Assembly: GCF_026339955.1 (NCBI RefSeq)
Contig: NZ_JAPEPW010000001.1
Span: 6,407,001-6,471,000 of the forward strand
Reading direction: 5' to 3'
Source: Streptomyces sp. NBC_01549
GTDB taxonomy: Bacteria; Actinomycetota; Actinomycetes; Streptomycetales; Streptomycetaceae
Length of the DNA stretch: 64,000 nucleotides
The notes under the pieces were generated by a model. That model was not told the origin of the DNA. It worked only from the letters and a program-made list of their open reading frames with translations, and ran no database searches. Below, one piece after another: positions 48,414 to 57,011 of the stretch. Both the position numbers and the translations under genes were made by a program. The first letter of the stretch is position 1. The number at the start of each line of letters is the position of its first letter.

Positions 48414-49852
48414 AGGATCGCCCCCGGCGTGTAGCCCGCGGCCTCCGGGTGCTGCTTCACGATCTCCTCGACCCGGGCGACGACGGCGGCGACCTGCTCG
48501 GCCGCGGCACCGGTGAAGGACAGCTTGTCGGCCATCAGTTCGTCGAGGCGCGCACGGTCGAGCGGGATGCGCTCGTCGGCGGCGAGCTTGTCGAGGAGTT
48601 CGTTGCGCTCGGCGCCCTGCTCGCGCATGGCGAGGGCGGAGGCGACGGCGTTCTCCTTGATCGCCTCGTGCGCGACCTCACGGCCGACACCCGCGCGCAC
48701 CGCGCCCATCAGGACCTTGGTCGTCGCGAGGAACGGCAGGTAGCGGTCCAGCTCGCGCGCGACGACGGCCGGGAAGGCGCCGAACTCGTCGAGGACGGTG
48801 AGGAAGGTCTCCAGCAGACCGTCCAGCGCGAAGAACGCGTCGGGCAGCGCGACCCGGCGGACCACCGAGCAGGACACGTCGCCCTCGTTCCACTGGTCGC
48901 CCGCCAGCTCGCCCGTCATCGAGGCGTAGCCGCGCAGGATGACCATGAGGCCGTTGACACGCTCGCAGGAGCGGGTGTTCATCTTGTGCGGCATCGCCGA
49001 GGAGCCGACCTGGCCGGGCTTGAAGCCCTCGGTCACCAGCTCGTGCCCGGCCATCAGCCGGATCGTCTTGGCTGTCGAGGACGGCGCGGCCGCCAGCTGT
49101 ACCAGCGCGGTCACGACCTCGTAGTCCAGCGAGCGCGGGTAGACCTGGCCGACGGAGGTGAAGGCCTGCGAGAAGCCGAGGTGCCCGGCGATCCGCTGCT
49201 CCAGCTCGGCGAGCTTCGCCGCGTCCCCGCCCAGCAGGTCGAGCATGTCCTGCGCGGTGCCGACCGGGCCCTTGATGCCGCGCAGCGGGTAGCGGCCGAG
49301 CAGCTCCTCGACGCGGCCGTACGCCACGAGCAGCTCGTCGGCGGCGGTCGCGAAGCGCTTGCCGAGGGTGGTGGCCTGGGCGGCCACGTTGTGCGAGCGG
49401 CCGGCCATGACCAGCTCGGCGTACTCGCCCGCCAGCTTGCCGAGCCGCGCCAGGACAGCCACCGTACGGTCGCGCATCAGCTCCAGCGAGAGCCGGATCT
49501 GCAACTGCTCGACGTTCTCGGTGAGGTCCCGCGACGTCATGCCCTTGTGCACGTGCTCGTGCCCGGCGAGGTCGTTGAACTCCTCGATCCGCGCCTTCAC
49601 GTCGTGCCGTGTGACCTTCTCGCGCTCGGCGATCGAGGCCAGGTCGACCTGGTCGAGGACGCGCTCGTAGTCGGCGAGGGCGGCGTCCGGGACCTCGATC
49701 CCGAGGTCCTTCTGCGCTCGCAGCACGGCGAGCCACAGCTGACGCTCCAGCTTTACCTTCTGCTCGGGGGACCAGAGCGTGGCGAGCTCGGCGGAGGCGT
49801 AGCGTCCGGCGAGGACGTTGGGGATACGGGGCTTTGCAGGCGCGGCAGTCAC
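48410..49852 (-). CDS. purB: Adenylosuccinate lyase
   Basis: A 480-aa fumarase/aspartase-superfamily enzyme catalysing two steps of purine synthesis (SAICAR to AICAR, adenylosuccinate to AMP). The superfamily signature is GSSAMPHKMNTRSCER. HEHVHKGMTSRDL and AGRSHNVAAQATTLGKRFA carry the catalytic His and other active-site residues. Length is normal for actinobacteria. Its stop overlaps the mug 5' end; P450 and redox genes upstream are separated by about 100 bp. Confidence 0.95.
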   Translation of the reverse strand: MTAAPAKPRIPNVLAGRYASAELATLWSPEQKVKLERQLWLAVLRAQKDLGIEVPDAALADYERVLDQVDLASIAEREKVTRHDVKARIEEFNDLAGHEHVHKGMTSRDLTENVEQLQIRLSLELMRDRTVAVLARLGKLAGEYAELVMAGRSHNVAAQATTLGKRFATAADELLVAYGRVEELLGRYPLRGIKGPVGTAQDMLDLLGGDAAKLAELEQRIAGHLGFSQAFTSVGQVYPRSLDYEVVTALVQLAAAPSSTAKTIRLMAGHELVTEGFKPGQVGSSAMPHKMNTRSCERVNGLMVILRGYASMTGELAGDQWNEGDVSCSVVRRVALPDAFFALDGLLETFLTVLDEFGAFPAVVARELDRYLPFLATTKVLMGAVRAGVGREVAHEAIKENAVASALAMREQGAERNELLDKLAADERIPLDRARLDELMADKLSFTGAAAEQVAAVVARVEEIVKQHPEAAGYTPGAIL

Positions 49853-49954
49853 GTGGACGGAGTTTACCCGCCGTCCGGAGGGACTCCGGAACGTCCGTAC
49901 GCTCCGGAGCCCAGGTCAGCGGTGGTGGCCTGGGCCGGAGGCCCAGGGCTTGCC

Positions 49955-51193
49955 CTAGGGGAGGATGCCGTCGCAGGCGATCGGCAGATGGCGTGGTCCG
50001 CGCAGGACTGCGTTCTGCCGGTAGGGCGGCGGGTCCTCCAGCAGCCGGGGGTTCTCCAGTCTGCGGGCCAGCTCGCTCAGCGCGAGCTGTGCCTCAAGGC
50101 GGGCCAGCGGAGCCCCGAAGCAGCTGTGGATGCCGCTGCCGAAGCCGAGGTGCTGGATGTCCCCGCGGTCCGGGTTGAACCGGTCCGGATCCTCGAAGCG
50201 GTCGGGGTCGCGGTTCCCCGCCGCCAGCACCAGCCACAGCGACGCGCCCTTGGGAATGGTGACCCCGCGGACCTCGATGTCGGCGACCGTGGTGCGCTGC
50301 GGCACCAGCTGCACCGGCGGCTCGAACCGCAGCAGCTCCTCGACGATGGGGACGGCCAGGTTCGGGTCCTTGCGCAGCCGCTCCAGCACGTCGGGGTTGC
50401 GCAGGAGGGTCAGCATGCCGTTGGTGATGAGGTTGACCGTCGTCTCATGGCCGGCGATCAGCAGGAGTGCCGCGGTGCTCAGGACCTCCATCGTCGTCAT
50501 GACACCGTCCGGCCCTCCCGCCGTGGACAGCTGGGACAGCATGTCGTCACCGGGCTTCTTGCGGCGTTCCTCGATGAGCCCGGCCAGATACATGCCCAGC
50601 TCGGTGCGGGCGTTGTGGGAGACCTTGGCGCGCTCGTCGGCGTCGGCGCCCGGGACGGGGTCCAGGCTGGCGGCGATCGTGTCCGCCCAGGAGTGGAAGC
50701 GCGCCTCGTCCTCGCGCGGCACCCCCAGCAGCCGGCAGATCACGGTCACGGGGAAGGGATAGGAGAACTGGTCGACCAGATCGATCTGGTTCGGGTTGTC
50801 GATGCCGTCGATGAGCCCGGAGACGATGTCCTTCAGCTCGCCGTGCATCTCGTGGACACGCCGCGGGGAGTGCGGCGGCCCGAACGGCCGGTTCGTCATG
50901 CGCCGCAGCCGGTCGTGCTCCGGCGGGTCGAGCCGCAGGAAGCTCGGCGGAAGGGCCGTCTCCTCGTCCGCCTCGGCGGCCAGTGGGCCTCCGGCGACCG
51001 GCGTCTTCAGATTGCGGGCGTCGGAGCTGATGCGCGGATCGTGGAGCAGGCTCTGGATGTCGTAGTACTTGCTGACGACGAACGGCCCGTCCGCGTCGTG
51101 GTACACCGGCGTCTTGCGCAGCTCCGCGTACAGCGGATACGGATCGGCACGGTGGGCGTAGTCGATGATCTGCCGCAGGATGGCTTCGGTCAT
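49955..51193 (-). CDS. Cytochrome P450
   Basis: A 412-aa class I bacterial P450. The I-helix is LLLIAGHETTVNLI, the ExxR motif EELLRFEPPVQ, and the heme loop FGSGIHSCFGAPLARLEA with Cys358 as thiolate ligand. ATG 51193 (MTEAILRQIIDYAHRADPYP). It is the last gene of a ferredoxin-reductase-P450 operon (24 bp after the reductase stop), so its electron chain is dedicated. Substrate unknown; no biosynthetic cluster surrounds it. Confidence 0.95.
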   Translation of the reverse strand: MTEAILRQIIDYAHRADPYPLYAELRKTPVYHDADGPFVVSKYYDIQSLLHDPRISSDARNLKTPVAGGPLAAEADEETALPPSFLRLDPPEHDRLRRMTNRPFGPPHSPRRVHEMHGELKDIVSGLIDGIDNPNQIDLVDQFSYPFPVTVICRLLGVPREDEARFHSWADTIAASLDPVPGADADERAKVSHNARTELGMYLAGLIEERRKKPGDDMLSQLSTAGGPDGVMTTMEVLSTAALLLIAGHETTVNLITNGMLTLLRNPDVLERLRKDPNLAVPIVEELLRFEPPVQLVPQRTTVADIEVRGVTIPKGASLWLVLAAGNRDPDRFEDPDRFNPDRGDIQHLGFGSGIHSCFGAPLARLEAQLALSELARRLENPRLLEDPPPYRQNAVLRGPRHLPIACDGILP

Positions 51194-51217
51194 GAGTGCG
51201 TCCTAGGGAACGTCGGA

Positions 51218-52612
51218 TCAGTGCCGAGCGGGGGTGAACGTCAGCCGCCGGTCGTCCGGCGCGTATCCGCTGAGGGTGACGGTCGGGCCGTGGGTGGGCA
51301 CGGACGGGTCGGGGAAGTCCGCGGGCATCGGCTGCTGCCCCTCGGGGCGGCGGTCCACGGTGGGGGAGGCCGGCGGGAACGGCGCCGTGGTCTCGATGAG
51401 CTGCTGGTAGAACTGCAGCCACTTCGTCTGGTCGAAGGTGACGGCGCCGATGACGCGGTCCTGGTACCCGTAGACGCCGGTGAACCTGTGCTCGCCGCGG
51501 GAGCCCAGGGCGATGAGGATCTCGGTCCCCATCGACGGCACCCCGACGGACTTGATGTTCACGCCGAACTGGGAGGACCAGAAGGCGGGCACCCAGATGT
51601 GGGGACGGCGGTCCGCACTGTCGCTCAGCATGTTGTGCGCGGCGGTCTCGGCCTGGGAGACGGCGTTGCCCCAGTGCTCCAGAGACAGGAACTGGTATCC
51701 GAACAGCGGGTGCGGCGAGCGTGCGACGTCGCCGGCCACATAGATGTCGTCGGTGACGATGCCCCGGATGTCGAAGGCCCGGCACCCGGCGTCACAGGCG
51801 ATCCCCCGGGGACCCGCGCCGAGTCCGGACCCGGCGAGCCATTCGGTGTTGCGCTGGGCACCGAGGGAGACGACCACCACGTCGGCCTCGATGGTGTTCC
51901 CGTCGGAGAAATGCGCGGCGCGGACGTGCCCCGCGGAGTCGCCCTCCAGGCCGGTCACCATGACGCCGCAGCGCAGGTCGACGCCGTGTTTGCGGTGCAG
52001 TTCCGCGGCGACCTCGCCGACGACTCCGCCGAGTGCCCCGACCAGCGGCGCGCCCGCCCGCTCGGCCACGGTCACCGCGATCCCGCGTTCCCGGCAGGCG
52101 GAGGCGATCTCGGAGCCGGTGAACCCGGCGCCGATGACGAGCACACGGCGGGGGCCCTGCGCGAGCGAGCGCTCCAGCGCGTCGGCGTCGTCGCGGGTCC
52201 GCAGCACGAACACCCCGTCGAGCTCCGCCTCCTCCTCCTGGGGCCAGGGACGGGCCCGTACACCGGTGGCGATGAGCAGCCGGTCGTACTCCACCTCGTC
52301 GCCGTCGGCCAGCCGTACCCGCCGGGCCGCCATGTCGAGGCCGGTGGCCGGAACTCCGAGGCGCCAACGCGCGTCGATGGCGCGGTGCCGGGGGAGGCCG
52401 GTGCGGTCCGCCGTCGCTCTGCCCAGCAGGACCTGCTTGGACAACGGCGGTCGGTCGTAGGGCTCGTGGGGCTCGTCCCCGATCATCGTGAGGGAACCGG
52501 CGAACCCCTTCTCCCGCAAAGTCTCCGCGGCCCGCAGACCCGCCAGCGAGGCGCCGACGACGACGATGCGGCCTTCACGCTTGAGCCGGTCCAGCGATCC
52601 GTCACTGTTCAC
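51218..52612 (-). CDS. FAD-dependent ferredoxin reductase
   Basis: A 464-aa two-dinucleotide-fold reductase. The FAD site is RIVVVGASLAGLRAAETLRE, the NAD site VLVIGAGFTGSEIASACRER, the second FAD contact VTDDIYVAGDVARSPHPLFG. The ending after the reductase C-terminal domain (about 40 residues, Pro-rich) is longer than usual. GTG 52612 overlaps the ferredoxin stop by 11 bp. It passes electrons from NAD(P)H to the ferredoxin encoded upstream and thence to the P450. Confidence 0.93.
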   Translation of the reverse strand: MNSDGSLDRLKREGRIVVVGASLAGLRAAETLREKGFAGSLTMIGDEPHEPYDRPPLSKQVLLGRATADRTGLPRHRAIDARWRLGVPATGLDMAARRVRLADGDEVEYDRLLIATGVRARPWPQEEEAELDGVFVLRTRDDADALERSLAQGPRRVLVIGAGFTGSEIASACRERGIAVTVAERAGAPLVGALGGVVGEVAAELHRKHGVDLRCGVMVTGLEGDSAGHVRAAHFSDGNTIEADVVVVSLGAQRNTEWLAGSGLGAGPRGIACDAGCRAFDIRGIVTDDIYVAGDVARSPHPLFGYQFLSLEHWGNAVSQAETAAHNMLSDSADRRPHIWVPAFWSSQFGVNIKSVGVPSMGTEILIALGSRGEHRFTGVYGYQDRVIGAVTFDQTKWLQFYQQLIETTAPFPPASPTVDRRPEGQQPMPADFPDPSVPTHGPTVTLSGYAPDDRRLTFTPARH

Positions 52613-52841
52613 CGGTCGCCTCCTGGTCGGTTCCGGGGTTCCCGTCCAGGAAGTCCGCGTCCACCGTGATGGCCTGGACGGGACACGCGGCCACGGCTCG
52701 CGCCATGTCCTCGCGCCGGTCCTCCCCGGCCTCGGGGTTGTAGAGCAGGGACTCGTCCCCGTGCATGGCGAACACATCGGGAGCCAGGAACGCGCACTGT
52801 GCGTATCCCTGGCAGCGGTTGAGATCGACGACAAGCCTCAC
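52602..52841 (-). CDS. Ferredoxin (3Fe-4S type)
   Basis: A 79-aa small ferredoxin. Cluster ligands are in LNRCQGYAQCAFLAPDVF (C-x5-C, the middle cysteine replaced by Tyr/Ala-type residue) and AVAACPVQAITV, typical of [3Fe-4S] P450 ferredoxins. ATG 52841. First gene of the ferredoxin-reductase-P450 operon. Confidence 0.92.
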   Translation of the reverse strand: MRLVVDLNRCQGYAQCAFLAPDVFAMHGDESLLYNPEAGEDRREDMARAVAACPVQAITVDADFLDGNPGTDQEATGEQ

Positions 52842-52904
52842 CGAGGATCAGCCTTTCCGTGGCCCGTTCTCGTCCCCCTGCCATCAGCATGCGCGAGAGG
52901 GTGC

Positions 52905-53519
52905 TCAGCCGCTCGCCGGAGCGCGCAGGCCGACGCGCAGGAGGTGGAGGCTGACGACGAGTGCCCAGGCCGGGAAGACCAGTTCCGACCAGGGCAGCGA
53001 GGATCCCGCGACGAGCAGGACGAGGCCCACGAGATAGCCGAACAGGGCGAGCGGACGGGGGAGGGCGCCGAGCCGGTGACCGATGGTCGAGGCCGTGAAG
53101 ACGAACACGGCGGCCATGCGGAGCGCGTACGTCGTCATCATCGTGTAGGCGAAGTGGCGGCCGAAAGCGGAGGGTTGGCTCAGTACGCTGCCCGCCGCGG
53201 CGCCGGCCCCGAACATGGTGGCCACGAAGACCAGTCCGCTGCCCAGGAAGACGGTGGCGACGAATCTGTCCTCGGCATCGCCGACCCGTGCGCGCAGGGC
53301 GCCCATGAACCACAGGAAGAAGATCCCCGTGAACGGGAGGATCTCCAAAGCCGTACGCACCGCCCACTGTTCGTTCGGCGCGACGGTCTCGTCGGCGGCG
53401 TTCCCCGTGGGGATGGCGATCCGCACCAGCACGATCGCCGCCGCCAGCAGGAGGGCGAACACCGTCCCCGCCAATCCGGCGGCGCGCGGTGTCCGCAACC
53501 GCTCTTCCTTCGGCTCCAT
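52905..53519 (-). CDS. Hypothetical membrane protein
   Basis: A 204-aa protein with five or six hydrophobic helices (AGTVFALLLAAAIVLVRIA, LPFTGIFFLWFMGAL, FVATVFLGSGLVFVATMF, ALRMAAVFVFTAST, LALFGYLVGLVLLVAG, ELVFPAWALVVSLHLL). No family recognised. ATG 53519 (MEPKEERLRTPRA). It ends 63 bp before the ferredoxin start on the same strand and may be co-transcribed with the P450 operon. Confidence 0.82.
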   Translation of the reverse strand: MEPKEERLRTPRAAGLAGTVFALLLAAAIVLVRIAIPTGNAADETVAPNEQWAVRTALEILPFTGIFFLWFMGALRARVGDAEDRFVATVFLGSGLVFVATMFGAGAAAGSVLSQPSAFGRHFAYTMMTTYALRMAAVFVFTASTIGHRLGALPRPLALFGYLVGLVLLVAGSSLPWSELVFPAWALVVSLHLLRVGLRAPASG

Positions 53520-53636
53520 CGGCGCCAGCTCTCCTCCCGAAGCCCCCGTCCCCCTCTCGGTCCAGCAAGCAGGCACCGGTGCCGCGACGCCACCGGGGAC
53601 ACCCGTGGGGGTGATACCCCGAAGCCCTCGGCGGGG

Positions 53637-53975
53637 CTACGAGGCGTCGGCCAGCTCCGCGAGGATGTCGCCGTGGCACAGCTCGGGTACGCACCAGCAG
53701 GCCAGCGTCTTGCCGCGCAATGCGGGCACCTGGGCGAGGAGGTCGGGGCGCTCGAGGAGATACGCCCGGTACTTGTCCATGATCTCGGCGCGGGTTCCGT
53801 CGCGCTTCTTGGTGGGGGTGTCGTAGACGAAGGGGTTGTAGAGCGGGTGCTGCGGGAGGTCCCAGTGGCCCATGGTCCAGCGGCGGCCGATGTAGACGAG
53901 GTCCGCCGGGGCGTGTTCGAGCCGGGGGCCGAACTCGTGGATATGACCCTCGAGGTTGATCACGGTGGTGGGCAT
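53637..53975 (-). CDS. DUF4326 protein
   Basis: A 112-aa DUF4326 protein. The diagnostic C-terminus is LRGKTLACWCVPELCHGDIL with two cysteines and a histidine (ACWC..ELCHGD), and the N-terminus carries VYIGRRWTMGHWDLP. Such proteins are common on actinobacterial and phage genomes; function unknown, although the Cys/His pattern suggests metal or redox chemistry. ATG 53975. Confidence 0.88.
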   Translation of the reverse strand: MPTTVINLEGHIHEFGPRLEHAPADLVYIGRRWTMGHWDLPQHPLYNPFVYDTPTKKRDGTRAEIMDKYRAYLLERPDLLAQVPALRGKTLACWCVPELCHGDILAELADAS

Positions 53976-54072
53976 GGGATTCCCTTCGGTCGTCCGCCTA
54001 CCCTCCGGTGTCTACCTCACGGGCCCCTCGTACGGCAGCAGCTCCGGCCGCTTGGCGGGGCGTCCGTCCCCG

Positions 54073-54360
54073 GACCGCAGCGCGACCAAGCCGAAGCCTC
54101 CGAAGGCAAAGAGTTGTGGAGCGGAGCGGGCCGCCATCGTCTGGTACAAGGTCTCCGGCATCCCGGACAGCGCGCAGGTGATCGGCAACTACAGCCCGGC
54201 CTCCTGCGAGACCACCTTCGCCGAAGTCCAGCACACGTCACCGACCGGGGCTGGCTATTGCACGGAAGCGGCGTGGGCGAGCGACAACCCCGGCTACGAC
54301 GCTGACGCTGATCAGCCCTTGCGGTCCAAGCGCGTACAGGTCGCGGTCGGGGAGCGCCGA
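54073..54360 (+). pseudogene. Truncated gene piece, unknown (secreted-type?)
   Basis: The plus frame KSCGAERAAIVWYKVSGIPD, then GYCTEAAWASDNPGYDADAD has ordinary protein composition (W, Y, N, Q), unlike the Arg/Pro-rich shadows around it. No plausible start or complete domain exists, and the similarity to coding sequence stops around 54360, where an opposite-strand piece begins. Family not recognised. Confidence 0.4.
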
Positions 54361-54633
54361 GCCAACGTTCTCGCAGGGGACGATGTGAGTTACCTCCAGC
54401 ACCCCCAGCACATGGAGACGGGCGCGGTGGGCTCGCACGGGGTAGATGCGGTCGCCAGGCTGTACTCCCGCACGCTGGAAGCTCGGCAGCGACTGGTGCG
54501 GCCCGCCGAACAACATCGTAAGCCGCTGACCGGTACGGCTGGACCGTTCAAGCTCTCGGCACAAGCCGTTGGTCCCCAACGTCGTATAAGAGTTCGCCAG
54601 GTCAGCACGGTGGCTGTGTCCCCTGGCAGTCAC
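54335..54633 (-). pseudogene. Truncated gene piece, unknown
   Basis: The minus frame TTLGTNGLCRELERSSRTGQ, then GVQPGDRIYPVRAHRARLHV and LGVLEVTHIVP looks like an authentic Streptomyces protein (GDxIYPVxVhxgxLHVLGrMeV pattern), cut off after about 100 residues where it meets the converging piece at 54.07-54.36 kb. Whether the 5' end is complete is unclear. Confidence 0.4.
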
Positions 54634-54677
54634 CGTCCCGGAATCCGATGTCAGTACGTAGTGGCATGCTCGCGGCC

Positions 54678-55214
54678 ATGAACAGGGAGCAGTTTTGGAT
54701 ATTGATCGAGGAAGCCCGCGAGCAGGTGCTCGACATCAGGGACGCTTCCGGCATCGCCGGCCGTGCCTCTGAGCTGCTTGCCCGCCGCTCATCACAAGAG
54801 ATCACCGCGGCACAGCAGATCCTCTGGGATCTCATGGCCGACTCATACCGAAATCCGCTGTGGGCCGCCGCCTACGTTCTCAACGGCGGGTGCTCGGACG
54901 ATGGCTTCGACTACTTCCGCGGATGGCTGATCGCCCAAGGCCGCGCGGTATTCGAGCGCGTCGTTGCTGACCCCGACGCACTTGCCGAACTCCCTGGCGT
55001 CCGTGCTGCCGCGGCTGAAGGGATCGACTTCGACTGTGAAGAGATACTGAGCATCGCCTGGAACGCCCACCAGGTGGCCACCGGCCTGGAGCTTCCCGCC
55101 GACGCCTTCACCATCCGGTACCCCGACCTGGACCCTGCCGGGAACTTCGATTTTGACGACCGTCAAGAGATGGCTCGCAGGCTTCCCGCCTTGACCGCGC
55201 TGTATTCGTACTGA
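54678..55214 (+). CDS. DUF4240 protein (immunity-like)
   Basis: A 178-aa DUF4240 protein. The typical opening is MNREQFWILIEEAREQVLDI, with LWAAAYVLNGGCSDDGFDYF then RGWLIAQGRAVFERVVADPD as core motif. DUF4240 proteins occur next to polymorphic-toxin immunity genes; individual function is unproven. ATG 54678 fits the domain start exactly. Codon use is slightly less GC-biased than flanking housekeeping genes. Confidence 0.88.
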   Translation: MNREQFWILIEEAREQVLDIRDASGIAGRASELLARRSSQEITAAQQILWDLMADSYRNPLWAAAYVLNGGCSDDGFDYFRGWLIAQGRAVFERVVADPDALAELPGVRAAAAEGIDFDCEEILSIAWNAHQVATGLELPADAFTIRYPDLDPAGNFDFDDRQEMARRLPALTALYSY

Positions 55215-55304
55215 CAGTAGTCGGCAACATCACGTGATTCCGACAGAGCCCAGCCTGATCTGACCCACCGTAACCGGTACTCGAGTCCTATCCGGAAGGC
55301 CATC

Positions 55305-55709
55305 ATGAGCTGGGACGTGCTCCTTCTCCGCCTGCCTGACGACGTCACCTCGATGGAGGAGATCCCCGCCGACTACACCCCGGACCTGCTCGGCCGGCGA
55401 CACGACGTACTCGCGGCTGTCACCGAGGCCGTTCCCGATGTTGATCTCTCGGACCCCGCCTGGGGTGAACTTTCCGGCCCCACGTGGTCCATCGAGCTCA
55501 ACATCGGCTCAGAAGACCCGGTGGACTCCGTCATGCTCCACATCCGGGGCTCCGGCGACGACGTGCTGGCGCCCATCCTCCGTCTTGCCGACGCTCTGCG
55601 GTGCAAGGCGCTCGACTGTGCCGAAGGGGAACTGATCACTCCGGGGCAGACGTCGGGCTGGCACGCTTTCCAGCAGTTCCGCGACAGAGTGGTCGGACCC
55701 TTTCAGTGA
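55305..55709 (+). CDS. Hypothetical protein, 134 aa (immunity-like context)
   Basis: A compact alpha/beta protein (MSWDVLLLRLPDDVTSMEEI ... WSIELNIGSEDPVDSVMLHI ... DALRCKALDCAEGELITPGQ). No catalytic motif. I have no confident family name. Its stop codon overlaps the next gene start (TGATG), so the two are translationally coupled, and it stands between DUF4240 and DUF4253 genes, both typical of immunity arrays. Confidence 0.82.
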   Translation: MSWDVLLLRLPDDVTSMEEIPADYTPDLLGRRHDVLAAVTEAVPDVDLSDPAWGELSGPTWSIELNIGSEDPVDSVMLHIRGSGDDVLAPILRLADALRCKALDCAEGELITPGQTSGWHAFQQFRDRVVGPFQ

Positions 55710-56552
55710 TGCCTCCCGGTCGCAGTAGCAGCATCCGCCGCATGCGCCCTGAAGCCCGATTGAGCTGTGAGGGCCTGCTCCCGCCGGGTCGGATGGTCAC
55801 GTCCGATGAAGGCGACGGAGACGTACAGCCCCTGTGGCTCAGTGACGGGCCGGCCACAGCTGTGCTGTGGACGCGGATGCGCGCCGAACACACACGCTTT
55901 GGCCTGTGGCCGCTGCTGCTCGACTCGGTGGATCCGAACGACGGCGAATTCCGCCCATGGGGATCCGGGGAGGTCTTCCCCGAGCAGATGTCCTTCGCGG
56001 CAAGCCACGACCCTGCCAGCTTGCTCGCGCAGTGGTGGGCGACCTACACGGCCGTCGATGAAGACGACGACATCCTCGACACCGACCGGCGCCTCGCCGT
56101 CACGGCCCCCTTCGGACAGACCTGGCCCGGCCTCGCGCCTAGCCGGGAGACGGCAACGAACCCCGATCAACTGGCCGCCGAGTTCGCGCAGGCGTTCCTC
56201 GCCGACCGCCCACAGACACGTCTGGGACTGGTCGCCGCAGCGTCCGGTGCCGAGGCGTTGACGGCTGCGGGCTGGGCCGGACCCTGCAACTACGACAACG
56301 ACACCGCGAAGTTCTCTGCGGTCCTCCGTGACTGGGAACACCGCTTCGGTGCCCGTGTCGTCGCGGTCGGGTTCTCCACGCTGCACCTCAGCGTCGCCGC
56401 ACCACCTGTGGACGAGCACGAGGCTCTCCTGGTCGCGGCCGAGCACTTCGCCTTCTGCCCGGACAACATCTGGCAGGGCAGCAGGCCGTACACACTGGCC
56501 GCATACGCCGGCGGATCGTCGGCGCCCACCACTGGGACTTCTGGTGGGACTG
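55709..56552 (+). pseudogene. DUF4253 gene with late frameshift
   Basis: Starts at ATG 55709 overlapping the upstream stop. The DUF4253 domain occupies the second half: RFGARVVAVGFSTLHLSVAA, EALLVAAEHFAFCPDNIWQG, YTLAAYA. The expected ending, IVGAHHWDFWWD and stop at 56552, is present but out of frame with the rest because of a one-base slip near 56515; the uncorrected frame runs on to 56698. A DUF4253 domain normally ends in WxFWWD, so the shift is real damage or a sequencing error. Confidence 0.82.
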
Positions 56553-56612
56553 ATCCGCTCCGCAGAAGACGCTCAACCGGGAACTGGCCTTCAGGGGTGT
56601 GGTGCTGGGTTT

Positions 56613-57011
56613 TCAGGCGACGGCGGACAGTCTGTGCCACCAGTGACTGCAGCCGCCAGAGCAGAAGCGCTCGCGGCGCCGCGCGTCGGCAATCGTGAGC
56701 ACCGCGATCAGCAGCCGGAACGCCTTGCGGCGTTCGTTGAGAGGCGCGAGACCGGCGATCTTTCCCAGTTGCTCGTCGATCCGGCCTCGTGAGATCAGCA
56801 CTGCGGGCGTATGTGTCGGGCGCAGCCCGGCACGGCGGATGCTCTCCGGTGCGTCCTCGGCGACGGCGCGCGCCTGGACGCAGTGATGGCGCAGGAACAG
56901 CAGCACCTCGGACTGCTCCTCCTGACCGAGGCCGTCGAACCATTCAATGCCTTCTGACATCGGGCGCAGCCCCTGCGCGAGCTCGTTGAGCAGGACGTCG
57001 CGTTCGTTCAT
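56613..57011 (-). CDS. DUF5958 protein
   Basis: A 132-aa alpha-helical protein of DUF5958 (LNELAQGLRPMSEGIEWFDG, LGQEEQSEVLLFLRHHCVQA, NERRKAFRLLIAVLTIADAR, RRERFCSGGCSHWWHRL). The last part has a C-x3-C and His/Trp cluster. ATG 57011 overlaps the Fic gene stop by 4 nt (ATGA), so it is the third gene of a coupled operon. Function unknown. Confidence 0.88.
   Translation of the reverse strand: MNERDVLLNELAQGLRPMSEGIEWFDGLGQEEQSEVLLFLRHHCVQARAVAEDAPESIRRAGLRPTHTPAVLISRGRIDEQLGKIAGLAPLNERRKAFRLLIAVLTIADARRRERFCSGGCSHWWHRLSAVA

Noticed and set aside
48449..52669. 1400-codon plus-strand frame across purB, P450 and reductase
   Set aside because: Antisense shadow of three well-identified genes; low-complexity Gly/Arg/Val composition.
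54012..54180. Small minus-strand gene (MPETLYQTMAARSAPQ...)
   Set aside because: No ribosome-binding site, and the plus-strand frame over the same bases has more protein-like composition.
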